From: Photobacterium damselae
GTDB lineage: Bacteria; Pseudomonadota; Gammaproteobacteria; Enterobacterales; Vibrionaceae
Direction of reading: 5' to 3'
NCBI RefSeq assembly: GCF_003026815.1
Contig: NZ_PYOG01000002.1
Location: forward strand, 186,001 to 250,000
Length of the DNA stretch: 64,000 nucleotides
Shown here: positions 53,380 through 62,280 of the stretch, piece after piece
Numbering within the stretch: the first letter of the stretch is position 1
Layout of the letters: every line of letters begins with the position of its first letter
The notes under the pieces: model-generated
Databases searched by the model: none
What the model was told of the DNA's origin: nothing
The model's input: the letters and a program-made list of their open reading frames with translations, nothing else
Position numbers and translations under genes: made by a program

Positions 53380-56241
53380 TTAACCAATCAGTCTCAATCC
53401 GCTTGGCAATGCATCACCAAATACACGTTTTGTTTCTGCTTCGGTAAGTTCTTTAATTTCCGATACCATCTGAATCCAGCTCTCTGGTGCTCGACTTGCT
53501 TTTAGCTTATCGATAACCTGTTGTCGTAATTCATCATTAACATCTAAAGTTCGATCACCTGTCATACGAGTCATCATAACTGCGGCAAAGCCAATATAAC
53601 TCTCTTTACGCCAGTCAAACTCCATCAGTTCTGGTAAACAGTAGGCAATATGTTCAGCCGATAATAAATTATGAATATGGCCATAGAATGGTGTTCTTGT
53701 TGCGATCCGACCAATAGCCCACCAGTGAGCTTGGGCATGTTGAGACTTTTGCAAACGGCCAAATAGCCACTCAATCAACTGTAACTTATTTTGGAATGGC
53801 AAATGCTCAAGAGAAGCCGCTAAGCGCACCATTTCTTCGTAACTGCGCTCTTGTAGTTCTTTCGCCAACTTACTATCGCGCGTTGCTACTGGATTGATGT
53901 ATTTCGCAATGTCATGATAGATAACCAACTGTTGCTCTTGGCTTAAACCACCAGCTACTCGACGCCAGAATGTCCACCAGTCGCACCAGGTTTGTGGGTT
54001 ATCAGCAAACTGAATACCTTGTTGGTACATATTCCAGATTTGCTCCATTTTGAAGTCATCAGCAGGGTAGCCAAAGCCTGGTCGCATAGTAAAGCCAGCC
54101 AATTTAAGCCAAGTACGTTCATGTAAATCAGAGCGACGACGGCGTTTACGACTTTCTAATAGAGCAGAAGCTAATTCACGTAAACACGGTGTTTCCCATG
54201 AGTCGCGATTACCTAACATCTTCTCAAGATCGTTACGTAATGTTTTAACCGCATTGTTGTCACTATTTTTACTGCCACCGTAGACTTTTTTGATGGCATC
54301 GACAGCATCTGTCATACGAGGCGGTAGTTCACTTTCGGCTAAGGTACTCTGACTATCTTGACGATCTAATCGTGCAAGATCCTTACGAATCGCAAATTCA
54401 ACTTTCCATCGTTTATTACTATCGCTAATGCTGACACACTCTATTTGTAAGGTACCAACCTCGGTAAGCTGACAGGCAAGGGTGACTTCTTCTCGATCCT
54501 TTTGATTAGCTGCAAGCTCTGAACGGTCGGTATCGCTATCTAAAGTGGCAATAAATGGCGGTAACGTAATAAAACTATCGCCAATAAGTTCAATTAACTC
54601 GCCAGCTTGAGCCGTATTATCATCCGTGGTTGAAACCAAATTAAAACGAACGGGTTCGCCCAGTGTTAGCGCAAACTTACGATGTTTTAACGCAACTTCA
54701 GTACCTTCTTCGATCCCTTTTGGTAACAGACAAATTCCTTGCTTATGCTCATTATTTTGACCGATAACTAAGAAGAAGGCGCGAGCTGAACCACCACCGA
54801 TTTTTAGTTGAGCACCATGACGCGCTTTTGCATAAGCAACTGCGCCAAGAGCAACCGCTAGATCTGGGTGGGGATTTTTTAATTCAGTAACGGCATCTTC
54901 ACGCCAATTGGAAAATAACGTTAACGTGCGTTCAGATAACAGCGGGCTATTAAATACCCCACCATTGAGTAGTACCGCCATTGGGATAGCTGGCTTATTT
55001 TCAGCAATGTTAATTGGGGTTTCTGCATGCTCGTTGTATTCAGCAAAAGCATTTCGACACACAGTAGAGTGCAGCTCGATAAATTGCGCTAGATGTTTAC
55101 TGATCGCAGGATCTGCAGCATAAGGCAGGCCAAATTCAACGACCGCCGCTTGACGCTGATTAGGTTGATCATCGAAGCTTGTGAGAGGGAAAAATCCATC
55201 TAAAGCGATATCGTGCACTTCTTGTCGAGTTAGTTCTATACTCTTTGCGCCACCAATCAGACGAGAACCGCTACCAAGTAGGGTGACTTTCGCTGAGTCA
55301 GGGGCTTGGCCTGAAAGTAATTGCTCTTTTACTCGGCGAGTTTGCTGGATAAGCTTAGATAGTGCCGCAGGGCTAAGTTTTTTACTCTCACCGTGAAGAC
55401 GCTGCTCTGCGACATGGGCTAGTGCTAAGTCGATATTATCACCGCCAAGCATCAGGTGATCACCAACTCCAATTCGATCTAGGGTAAGTTGTTGGTCTTT
55501 ATAACCCACTTTGATCAAGCTTAAGTCAGTCGTACCACCACCTACATCGCATACCATAAGAAGGGGTAAATCTTTAAGTAATGTATCGGCGTGTTCTCGA
55601 TTTTGCGCATACCAGTCGTAACAAACTGCTTGTGGTTCTTCCAGTAGTAAAACTTTAGGCAGACCTGCGAGTTTTGCAGCCTCTAATGTTAAAGCGCGAG
55701 CAGATTCATCAAACGAAGCAGGCACCGTAATGACCACTTCTTGCTCTGCTAGTGGTGCATCTTTATGATGATAATCCCAAGCTTGACGTACATGGTTTAA
55801 ATAGCTGGCACTGGCAATAACAGGAGAGACTTTTTCTACATCGGATTTAGATGCGGTTGATGACCAAGGCAAAATTGCATCATTACGGTCAACATTGGGA
55901 TGAGATAACCAACTTTTAGCACTAACGACTTGTCGACCTTCAACCTTTGCGCCTAATTCTCGTGCAAATTCACCAATAATAACTGATTGAATATCACCAG
56001 AGACTGGTTGTTGATTCCATGGCAGCACCAGTTCATTTTCATTCATTTCACCTTTTGCTGGGTGATAACGAAATGAGGGTAGTAAGGCTTTACGAGCGAC
56101 TTCGCCAGGAGCAATTAATTGGTCAATTTCAAAAATTTTAGTAGGACTGGTTTGTAAATCATCCGTAATCGGTGAATACGCGACCACTGTATGAGTTGTC
56201 CCTAAGTCGATACCGACTAAATAGCGAGGGGAAGAAGACAT
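53380..56241 (-). CDS. Hsp70-family protein with long C-terminal helical extension
   Basis: A 953-residue relative of DnaK. The ATPase motifs are present: GIDLGTTHTVVAY, VCDVGGGTTDLSL, and VLLNGGVFNSPLL in place of the adenosine motif GGSTRIP. The segment VVSAKSWLSHPNVDR is shared with the neighbouring Hsp70. The C-terminal about 310 residues (from about 640) are helical and charged and are not the DnaK substrate domain. The protein would act in the cytoplasm. The family has no settled function. It is the last gene of a three-gene minus-strand unit. Confidence 0.8.
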   Translation of the reverse strand: MSSSPRYLVGIDLGTTHTVVAYSPITDDLQTSPTKIFEIDQLIAPGEVARKALLPSFRYHPAKGEMNENELVLPWNQQPVSGDIQSVIIGEFARELGAKVEGRQVVSAKSWLSHPNVDRNDAILPWSSTASKSDVEKVSPVIASASYLNHVRQAWDYHHKDAPLAEQEVVITVPASFDESARALTLEAAKLAGLPKVLLLEEPQAVCYDWYAQNREHADTLLKDLPLLMVCDVGGGTTDLSLIKVGYKDQQLTLDRIGVGDHLMLGGDNIDLALAHVAEQRLHGESKKLSPAALSKLIQQTRRVKEQLLSGQAPDSAKVTLLGSGSRLIGGAKSIELTRQEVHDIALDGFFPLTSFDDQPNQRQAAVVEFGLPYAADPAISKHLAQFIELHSTVCRNAFAEYNEHAETPINIAENKPAIPMAVLLNGGVFNSPLLSERTLTLFSNWREDAVTELKNPHPDLAVALGAVAYAKARHGAQLKIGGGSARAFFLVIGQNNEHKQGICLLPKGIEEGTEVALKHRKFALTLGEPVRFNLVSTTDDNTAQAGELIELIGDSFITLPPFIATLDSDTDRSELAANQKDREEVTLACQLTEVGTLQIECVSISDSNKRWKVEFAIRKDLARLDRQDSQSTLAESELPPRMTDAVDAIKKVYGGSKNSDNNAVKTLRNDLEKMLGNRDSWETPCLRELASALLESRKRRRRSDLHERTWLKLAGFTMRPGFGYPADDFKMEQIWNMYQQGIQFADNPQTWCDWWTFWRRVAGGLSQEQQLVIYHDIAKYINPVATRDSKLAKELQERSYEEMVRLAASLEHLPFQNKLQLIEWLFGRLQKSQHAQAHWWAIGRIATRTPFYGHIHNLLSAEHIAYCLPELMEFDWRKESYIGFAAVMMTRMTGDRTLDVNDELRQQVIDKLKASRAPESWIQMVSEIKELTEAETKRVFGDALPSGLRLIG

Positions 56242-56351
56242 TGTGACTCCAGTAGTACTGATACGGTGAAAAAGAAGCAGTTTAATGGTAGGAGAGGGTA
56301 TATACCTATATGCTTATGCAAACACCGTATGGGTATAAAAAGGATAATAAA

Positions 56352-56375
56352 ACGGCGCACCGTGTGATGCGCCGT
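56352..56375 (-). terminator. Terminator or attenuator between the two Hsp70-like genes
   Basis: ACGGCGCA/TGCGCCGT stem, 10 bases after the 611-residue Hsp70 stop, followed on the minus strand by TTTTATTAT. It may separate or attenuate expression of the downstream 953-residue gene. Confidence 0.75.
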
Positions 56376-56384
56376 AAGTCTTAA

Positions 56385-58220
56385 TTAGCTTTCGCGAACG
56401 TCGAATTCAACTTGCCATTTTTGACCATTCTCTGTTGAGATAGCCTCAAGGCAAAGTGTTCCTAATTCGGTAACTCGTGATGCCAATTTAACTGGAACCA
56501 CTTCACCTGCGCTGCGACCTTCAGTAACAGGAAGTGTCACCTGAATTTCTGGCAATTCTTCCATCTCTTCTGGTTCCCACCAATCAAGGTGTGTACCTGC
56601 TGTATCTTCACGACGAACAGTAGAACCAAAGAACTTGAAGTGAACAGGTTGACCGATGATCAGACCAAACTCTTGGCTTGGTACATTAACTTCAGAGCCT
56701 TCTTCCATACCGAAAGGAGCAACACATAGTGCTTCTAATGGTGGTTCCATACCTGGGATTGCAGGCATTGCGCTTTCGATACCAACATAGTAACTGCTTG
56801 CGATACCACCACGAATACGAACACCTTTACCACGACGAACAGAGCCGTAGTAAGACGCACCACTAGCTACCGCAAGATCCAGATCAAGACCTTGTAGACG
56901 TTTCGCTTCTTCAGAACCTGCTGTCGTTAGCCAACTGTTAATGATTGACATTAGACGATCAGCAAGTAGTGATGATTTTAGAACACCACCGTTAAATAGA
57001 ATCGCTGTTGGACGAATAAAGCCATCATGTACTTGTTCGTATTTCTCAAATAACTCTTCAACAGCTTGGCTTTGGCGACTTAAGAAGCTAGCAACATGAC
57101 GTGAAACAGCGGCATCTTGCGCATAAGGCAGACCCATTTGAGTTAAAGCGCCACGAGCTGTTTGCACTGGCATCTCTTCAACCGCAGTTTGTGGGAAGAA
57201 ACCTTCAACCAAAGTTTGCTGTACTTCTTCTTGAGTCAATTCAGTTTGTAGCGTACCACCAAGAAGTTTAGAGCCACGGCTTGGAACAACGATTGGAACG
57301 GATTTCAATTCACTGTCATTAAGAAGGTCTTCTTTGGCATCGCGACAAGCGTGAGTAATTGCTTGAACCTGCCATGGTTGAAGTTGCTTACCTTCTTGAG
57401 CTAGCTTCATCTTTAAACGATAAGCCAGCGCTAAATCCATGTTATCACCACCCAATAGGATGTGATCGCCTACAGCTACACGGTTTAGGGTTAAGTTGCC
57501 GTCATCTTCAGTTACTGCAACTAAAGAAAGGTCAGTAGTACCACCACCGATATCCACAACTAATACGATATCACCAACGCTCACTTGGTCGCGCCAGGTT
57601 TCATCGTTATTTTTGATCCAGCTGTAAACAGCAGCTTGAGGCTCTTCAAGTAGTGTTAAATGTTTAAAACCAACATTACGAGCAGCTTCTGCAGTTAGAT
57701 CGCGAGCTGCTGGGTCAAAAGATGCAGGAACAGTAATTGTTACGTCCTGATCAAAAATAGGTGTTTCTGGATGAGCATTATTCCAAGCATCTGCAAGGTG
57801 CTCTAAATAGTTCTGTGTTGCTTCTACAGGAGAAACTTTCGCTACTTCATCAGGGCTATTAAGTGGCAAAAATGCATCACGACGGTTTACGCCACCATGG
57901 CAAAGCCAACTTTTAGCGCTCGAAATCAAACGAATAGGTGTTTTGCTACCTAATGTACGAGCCATTGCGCCCACAATAGCCTTAGGTTGAGCATTCCAAG
58001 GCAGAGCTGTATCACCAGGAGCCAATTCAGACTCATGTGCTTGATACATAAATGATGGCAATTGGCTGCGTTCTTCCACATTACCAGGGTTGGTTAGCTG
58101 TGGAATTGGCATGACAGTTACAGCGGCATCTTCGTCGTTTAAATCAACGTAAGAAAGGACACAGTGCGTTGTACCTAAATCGATACCAATACTGTAACGA
58201 TGTTCTTGTGTTTCTTGCAT
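56385..58220 (-). CDS. Hsp70-family protein paired with DUF2760
   Basis: A 611-residue Hsp70 relative with GIDLGTTHCVLSY, SAKSWLCHGGVNRRDAFLPL, VPASFDPAARDLTAEAA, VVDIGGGTTDLSLV and ILFNGGVLKSSLL. The C-terminal about 130 residues are a short beta-rich domain (VNVPSQEFGLIIGQPVHFKFFGS), unlike the DnaK lid. Its start codon shares one base with the stop of the DUF2760-like gene (TAATG), so the two are translationally coupled. The substrate-binding part is reduced, so it may be a scaffold or activity switch rather than a general chaperone. Confidence 0.82.
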   Translation of the reverse strand: MQETQEHRYSIGIDLGTTHCVLSYVDLNDEDAAVTVMPIPQLTNPGNVEERSQLPSFMYQAHESELAPGDTALPWNAQPKAIVGAMARTLGSKTPIRLISSAKSWLCHGGVNRRDAFLPLNSPDEVAKVSPVEATQNYLEHLADAWNNAHPETPIFDQDVTITVPASFDPAARDLTAEAARNVGFKHLTLLEEPQAAVYSWIKNNDETWRDQVSVGDIVLVVDIGGGTTDLSLVAVTEDDGNLTLNRVAVGDHILLGGDNMDLALAYRLKMKLAQEGKQLQPWQVQAITHACRDAKEDLLNDSELKSVPIVVPSRGSKLLGGTLQTELTQEEVQQTLVEGFFPQTAVEEMPVQTARGALTQMGLPYAQDAAVSRHVASFLSRQSQAVEELFEKYEQVHDGFIRPTAILFNGGVLKSSLLADRLMSIINSWLTTAGSEEAKRLQGLDLDLAVASGASYYGSVRRGKGVRIRGGIASSYYVGIESAMPAIPGMEPPLEALCVAPFGMEEGSEVNVPSQEFGLIIGQPVHFKFFGSTVRREDTAGTHLDWWEPEEMEELPEIQVTLPVTEGRSAGEVVPVKLASRVTELGTLCLEAISTENGQKWQVEFDVRES

Positions 58221-58909
58221 TATAATTCTACCTCAGCGGCTGCAACGATATGAGCATCATGGCCTTCTGCAAGTTTAGGAAGCTTAACTTCAGTTACCTT
58301 CCAGCCGCGGTGGATCAATGTACCATTAAATGGAGCTTCGCCTACTACATTACCTGTTAGGCGTACTTCTGAAGCGTTGAAACCTTGAGGCAATGTAATG
58401 CGAGTTTCTTCATCTTCAGAACGAACAGGAGCGAAAGTAAAGTATTCATTAATTACTTTATGTCCACCCTCATGTACAACACGAGCTGCTGCACCGATAT
58501 CTGCATCACTGAAGCCTTTTAGATCTTCTTGCATGAAATCAATAAAGCGTGCTTCTTGTTGTAATAAAGACAGCAGTTGTAGAGCTGAATCTGGTGTAGA
58601 AGTTTTCAGTTTTGGTTCCACTTCAACTTCAACAATCTTCTCTACTACTTTTTCGACTTCAACGATTTTCTCAACCGGTTTTTCAACAATCTTTTCGATA
58701 ATCTTCTCAACCGGTTTTTCAACCTCAACGATTTTCTCTACTTCGACTTCTTTCTCGACAATTTTTTCAACTTCTACTGGTTTGCCTTTTTTAGCAATGT
58801 ACATAACCAAAAGGATTAACACTAGAGCGCCAAGACCAACATGCACCATATCAAATGTGGTTGGTATTGCCGATAAATCAACAGTCATCTTAGAAAAATC
58901 AAAAGCCAT
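58220..58909 (-). CDS. DUF2760-like membrane-anchored protein with Val-Glu-Lys repeats
   Basis: A 229-residue protein with one N-terminal membrane helix (residues about 25-42, VGLGALVLILLVMYIAKK), then a highly repetitive Val/Glu/Lys/Ile stalk (residues about 47-100, units of IVEKPVEKIVEVEK type), then a C-terminal globular domain (LLQQEARFIDFMQEDLKGFSDADIGAAARVVHEG, ITLPQGFNASEVRLTGNVVGEAPF). This end matches the DUF2760 family as I recall it. The stalk probably projects the domain from the membrane as a coiled coil or rod. It precedes two Hsp70-like genes, so it may localise or sense for them. Confidence 0.78.
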   Translation of the reverse strand: MAFDFSKMTVDLSAIPTTFDMVHVGLGALVLILLVMYIAKKGKPVEVEKIVEKEVEVEKIVEVEKPVEKIIEKIVEKPVEKIVEVEKVVEKIVEVEVEPKLKTSTPDSALQLLSLLQQEARFIDFMQEDLKGFSDADIGAAARVVHEGGHKVINEYFTFAPVRSEDEETRITLPQGFNASEVRLTGNVVGEAPFNGTLIHRGWKVTEVKLPKLAEGHDAHIVAAAEVEL

Positions 58910-59323
58910 ATTCGTTTACTCTTAACAGTGAAAGGTCGATTCACTATGAACAATTTGGGGAGAATACTAACATAATCATGCAGTAATACACCTAAACCAG
59001 ATCGAATTTTTATCTCAAAAACCAAGAGAATCGTTATGTTAGTTTATTTTATACGCAAAAATACGCCAGTTTTATGGTAAATGCCATGATAGATATGACA
59101 AGTTAGCCTAGTACAATGACGTCTTTGTGAGTGTTTTATCGACAATAATTTTGTATGACGATTTTAACTCTCAATCAAATTTCGCAAATACAGCCAAGTT
59201 GACGATAATCTAAAGTGACTTAGGTATAAATCTATTACATTGATGGGGTTCGCCACTTGAATTTACAAGGGTTGCGGTGTTCAATACACAAAGTTTTTAT
59301 TGTGAACATTTAGGATGAAGGTA
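58910..59323. other. Divergent intergenic region of DUF2760-like operon and yajD
   Basis: About 410 bases between two divergent starts. No coding frame seen and no clear operator. The promoters of both genes should lie here. Confidence 0.35.
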
Positions 59324-59680
59324 ATGTCTTCTGATGTAACAGGCTCTAGCGCTAAATATAAACGCCTTGAAGCTGGATACCGTGAAAAAGCGCTGAAAAT
59401 ATACCCTTGGGTTTGTGGTCGTTGTTCCCGTGAGTTCGTATACTCGAATCTACGAGAGTTAACGGTTCACCATGTTGATCATGACCACACCAATAACCCT
59501 GAAGATGGCAGTAACTGGGAGTTGCTGTGTCTATTCTGTCATGACCATGAGCATGAAAAATATACAGAAGCTGATAATGGCATGGGCAGTGTTATCAAAG
59601 CTGGGGAAGATGATCACCAGGCGGCGACATTCAATCCTTTTGCTGATCTAAAAGCCATGATGGCAAAGAATAAAAAATAA
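59324..59680 (+). CDS. yajD: HNH-type nuclease-like protein YajD
   Basis: A 118-residue protein nearly identical in its core to E. coli YajD: YREKALKIYPWVCGRCSREFVYSNLRELTVHHVDHDHTNNPEDGSNWELLCLFCHDHEH. It has a CxxC pair (CGRC) and a second CxxH-type site with HNH layout (HHVDHDH...N...CLFCHDH), fitting an HNH endonuclease fold, but activity is unproven. The ATG at 59324 is preferred: AGGA lies eight bases before it, while the ATG at 59315 has none. Confidence 0.9.
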   Translation: MSSDVTGSSAKYKRLEAGYREKALKIYPWVCGRCSREFVYSNLRELTVHHVDHDHTNNPEDGSNWELLCLFCHDHEHEKYTEADNGMGSVIKAGEDDHQAATFNPFADLKAMMAKNKK

Positions 59681-59694
59681 TTTTATACAAACTT

Positions 59695-59733
59695 AAGCCT
59701 CAAGCTGATATTTATCCAGCTTGAGGCTTTTAT
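59695..59733. terminator. Bidirectional terminator between yajD and the M50 gene
   Basis: AAGCCTCAAGCTG/CAGCTTGAGGCTT perfect 13-bp stem, TTTATTT downstream on the plus strand. Confidence 0.85.
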
Positions 59734-59784
59734 TTATCTCTTATCTAACCTAAAAAAAAGCAGGTGGGATTTGCTCTGTCATGA

Positions 59785-60864
59785 TTAGGTGCCAAGAACC
59801 TGTAGTGGTAGGCCTAATAGTGCGTCACCAGTACCCGCAAAATACCAAATAATACTAACCAGAGCGCTGACTAGACCAACATACCAAACGGCGGAAAAAA
59901 TTTGACCGTAGCGATTTAATGGCAATAGATGGCTATGGTGTCGGTATTTCCACTCAAAACCAATCTCTAGACATCCCATAATAAGCAAGAAACCCAAAAG
60001 AGTTAGGCCAAGTTGATAACTAATAATTACTCCGGCGATGGCTGCAATAGTACAGAGAGTGATACCCACTTTACTGTTCATTGAAAAGCTGATGCTTTTG
60101 AGTATATGACCACCATCAAGAGGCAGTATTGGCAGTAAATTAAAGAGATTGAGAAGGGCATTAAAAACAGCCAGTCCTGCAAAGAACATCTCTCCTGTAA
60201 GCCAATATAAAGCGGTACAGAGTATCGACATTATTAGACCAAAAACAGGGCCCATAATAGATATCACAACATCTTGCCAGCGAGTATTGATTTTCTCATC
60301 ACTTAGAGCCAGTCCACCTAAAAATGGAATCAAATAGATGCCTTTGGTTTTCATTCCAAAGTACTTCATGGCTCGAACATGGCCATATTCATGGAATACA
60401 AGACAAGCGATGAGAGCAAGAGCAAACTTAAGAGAAAACAACCAAGAGTAGGCGGCTAAACTGGCTGATGCGAGAATCACTTTGATAAGTTTTGCACTTT
60501 TTAGCGCTTTCATCCCTAAAGAAACTAAACCGATTAGGCTAAATTTACGCTCAGCTTTAGGGGTCTCAACAGGGGCTTGTTGCTCGATATCTTTTTCAGT
60601 CCGTAACCCTTGAACAATGACTTCTTGGTTCGCAGTGGCATTGTAGTGAAGAGAAAACGGTTGCCATGAAAGTGATATTGCTAATTCACAAAAAATCGTA
60701 TCTTCACCATTACTAAGTTCGAATTGGTGGTGAAGTGGGGTATTATCAGCCGATGCGGCAATTTGAGAGACTAAAGTGTTGTCCCAAAATAGTTGTTGCC
60801 ATCCAGCCATTGAGCCTTCCAAGCGTAAATCTTTGCCTAAAAAACGAATATTCAATAATTCCAA
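59785..60864 (-). CDS. M50-family intramembrane metalloprotease
   Basis: A 359-residue site-2-protease-like membrane enzyme. The zinc motif FHEYGH is at residues 158-162 (HEYGH) inside a membrane helix, and the third ligand is in LPLDGG (Asp250). About six helices are seen from 128 onward. The N-terminal 100 residues are a soluble domain unlike that of RseP; no PDZ domain is visible. It could cleave anti-sigma factors or other membrane proteins, or process peptides. The neighbours do not give its substrate. Confidence 0.82.
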   Translation of the reverse strand: MELLNIRFLGKDLRLEGSMAGWQQLFWDNTLVSQIAASADNTPLHHQFELSNGEDTIFCELAISLSWQPFSLHYNATANQEVIVQGLRTEKDIEQQAPVETPKAERKFSLIGLVSLGMKALKSAKLIKVILASASLAAYSWLFSLKFALALIACLVFHEYGHVRAMKYFGMKTKGIYLIPFLGGLALSDEKINTRWQDVVISIMGPVFGLIMSILCTALYWLTGEMFFAGLAVFNALLNLFNLLPILPLDGGHILKSISFSMNSKVGITLCTIAAIAGVIISYQLGLTLLGFLLIMGCLEIGFEWKYRHHSHLLPLNRYGQIFSAVWYVGLVSALVSIIWYFAGTGDALLGLPLQVLGT

Positions 60865-61115
60865 TGTAATTTCCTGATTTTACTGTTAATTGTATTACAA
60901 TTTAGTTGCGTTTTTATAGTTTGGCTGTGCCTATTAAGCCTAAAAGTCCATCTTATTTTTAGACGTTTAAGAAATTATTCATGAATTTGGGTGATATTTC
61001 CATGTTTTAATCATTGTTGCTTCTATCTTCATCTTATTATCACTACAATGCCGTTCTACTTTATCGAAGTGTTACAACACCGATAATATTAAAAAAATAA
61101 TAGGCTTTTAGCGTT

Positions 61116-62048
61116 ATGACAAAATACAACGCTCCATCATTTTCTTTATCTCTTCTTCATCCTCGTTACTGGGGAACATTGTGCTTAGTCGCTGTGATGT
61201 ACAGTCTCAGCTGGCTTCCGTATTTTATGCAATATCATTTGGGACGGTGGATAGGGCGTATTGCCATTAAACTGATGCCTAAACGTCGCCAAACGATTCG
61301 TCGAAATTTAGAATTGTGTTTTCCTGATATGGATACCAATGAGCGCGAAGAGTTAATCAAACAAAATATTGATAACTCGGGCCTTGCTTTGTTTGAAACA
61401 GGAATGGCTTGGTTTTGGCCCGATCTAAGGGTTGAGCGCCATGTCGATATCGAAGGACTGGAATATTTAGAGCAATTAGAGCGAGATGGGAAAGGGGCTC
61501 TTATGCTGGCTGTTCACTCGATGAATCTAGAGTTAGGTGCTCGCGCATTTGGTATTCAGATGTCTGGAATGGGGGTTTATCGACCAAATAATAATCCGTG
61601 CTTTGATTACTTTCAGTATAAAGGTCGAGCGCGATCTAACCGAAGTTTGATTGATCGTAAAAATGTTCGCTGTATGTTGGATTCACTTAACAGTGGGGCT
61701 CGGGTTTGGTATGCCCCCGATCATGATTATGGCATGAAACGCTCAGCATTCGCGCCATTGTTTGCAGTGGAGAATGCGTGTACTACAACAGGAACCAGTT
61801 TGTTAGTTGATAACAGTGATTGCGCGATTGTTCCTTTTACTATTGTTCGATTAAATCAATCTGGTCAGTATAAATTAACGATTCACAAGCCTCTTATCGA
61901 CCAATTTCCGAAAGAAAACCCTGTCGAAGGTGCAAAGTTTGTTAATAAAATTGTTGAGCAATCAATACTTACTGAACCTAGCCAGTATATGTGGTTGCAC
62001 CGTCGATTTAAAACACGTCCAGAAAACGAAGCTTCTTTGTATCTATAA
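61116..62048 (+). CDS. lpxL: Lipid A acyltransferase, LpxL/LpxP family (copy 1)
   Basis: A 310-residue inner membrane acyltransferase that adds a secondary acyl chain to Kdo2-lipid IVA. One N-terminal helix (residues about 22-40) anchors it. The catalytic HX4E motif is HSMNLE (His134, Glu139). NIDNSGLALFETGMAWFWPD and WYAPDHDYG are LpxL/LpxP hallmarks. LpxL, LpxP and LpxM are hard to separate by eye; the sequence looks closest to LpxL/LpxP. The next gene is a paralogue in the same direction. Confidence 0.88.
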   Translation: MTKYNAPSFSLSLLHPRYWGTLCLVAVMYSLSWLPYFMQYHLGRWIGRIAIKLMPKRRQTIRRNLELCFPDMDTNEREELIKQNIDNSGLALFETGMAWFWPDLRVERHVDIEGLEYLEQLERDGKGALMLAVHSMNLELGARAFGIQMSGMGVYRPNNNPCFDYFQYKGRARSNRSLIDRKNVRCMLDSLNSGARVWYAPDHDYGMKRSAFAPLFAVENACTTTGTSLLVDNSDCAIVPFTIVRLNQSGQYKLTIHKPLIDQFPKENPVEGAKFVNKIVEQSILTEPSQYMWLHRRFKTRPENEASLYL

Positions 62049-62054
62049 ATTGCA

Positions 62055-62090
62055 GTCCAAGCAAGAAAGTATGGCTTGCTTGGACCTTTT
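62055..62090 (+). terminator. Terminator after acyltransferase copy 1
   Basis: GTCCAAGCAAG/CTTGCTTGGAC perfect 11-bp stem, then CTTTTCCCC. Confidence 0.75.
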
Positions 62091-62280
62091 CCCCTGTATT
62101 CTCTCCAACTCTCTATATCTAGCCTCTTACGGTTATTTGGTATAATTCTTAATGGCTGCTGTATAAACAAACGCTAATATTGAACATCACTTGCAAGATC
62201 ATGCTTTCTCACCATAAAATAAAAGATTCAATTATGTTACTGATGTAACAGAGTAATAATGATGGAATTTTTTGCAGGTT

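Noticed and set aside
58398-58925. Plus-strand 175-residue frame rich in Ser/Thr/Phe repeats
   Set aside because: It is the complement of the repetitive Val/Glu/Lys stalk of the DUF2760-like gene; no ribosome site and low-complexity composition.
58220-58925. CRISPR-like or microsatellite repeat from the repetitive DNA of the stalk
   Set aside because: Repeats are coding, short and imperfect, without spacers.
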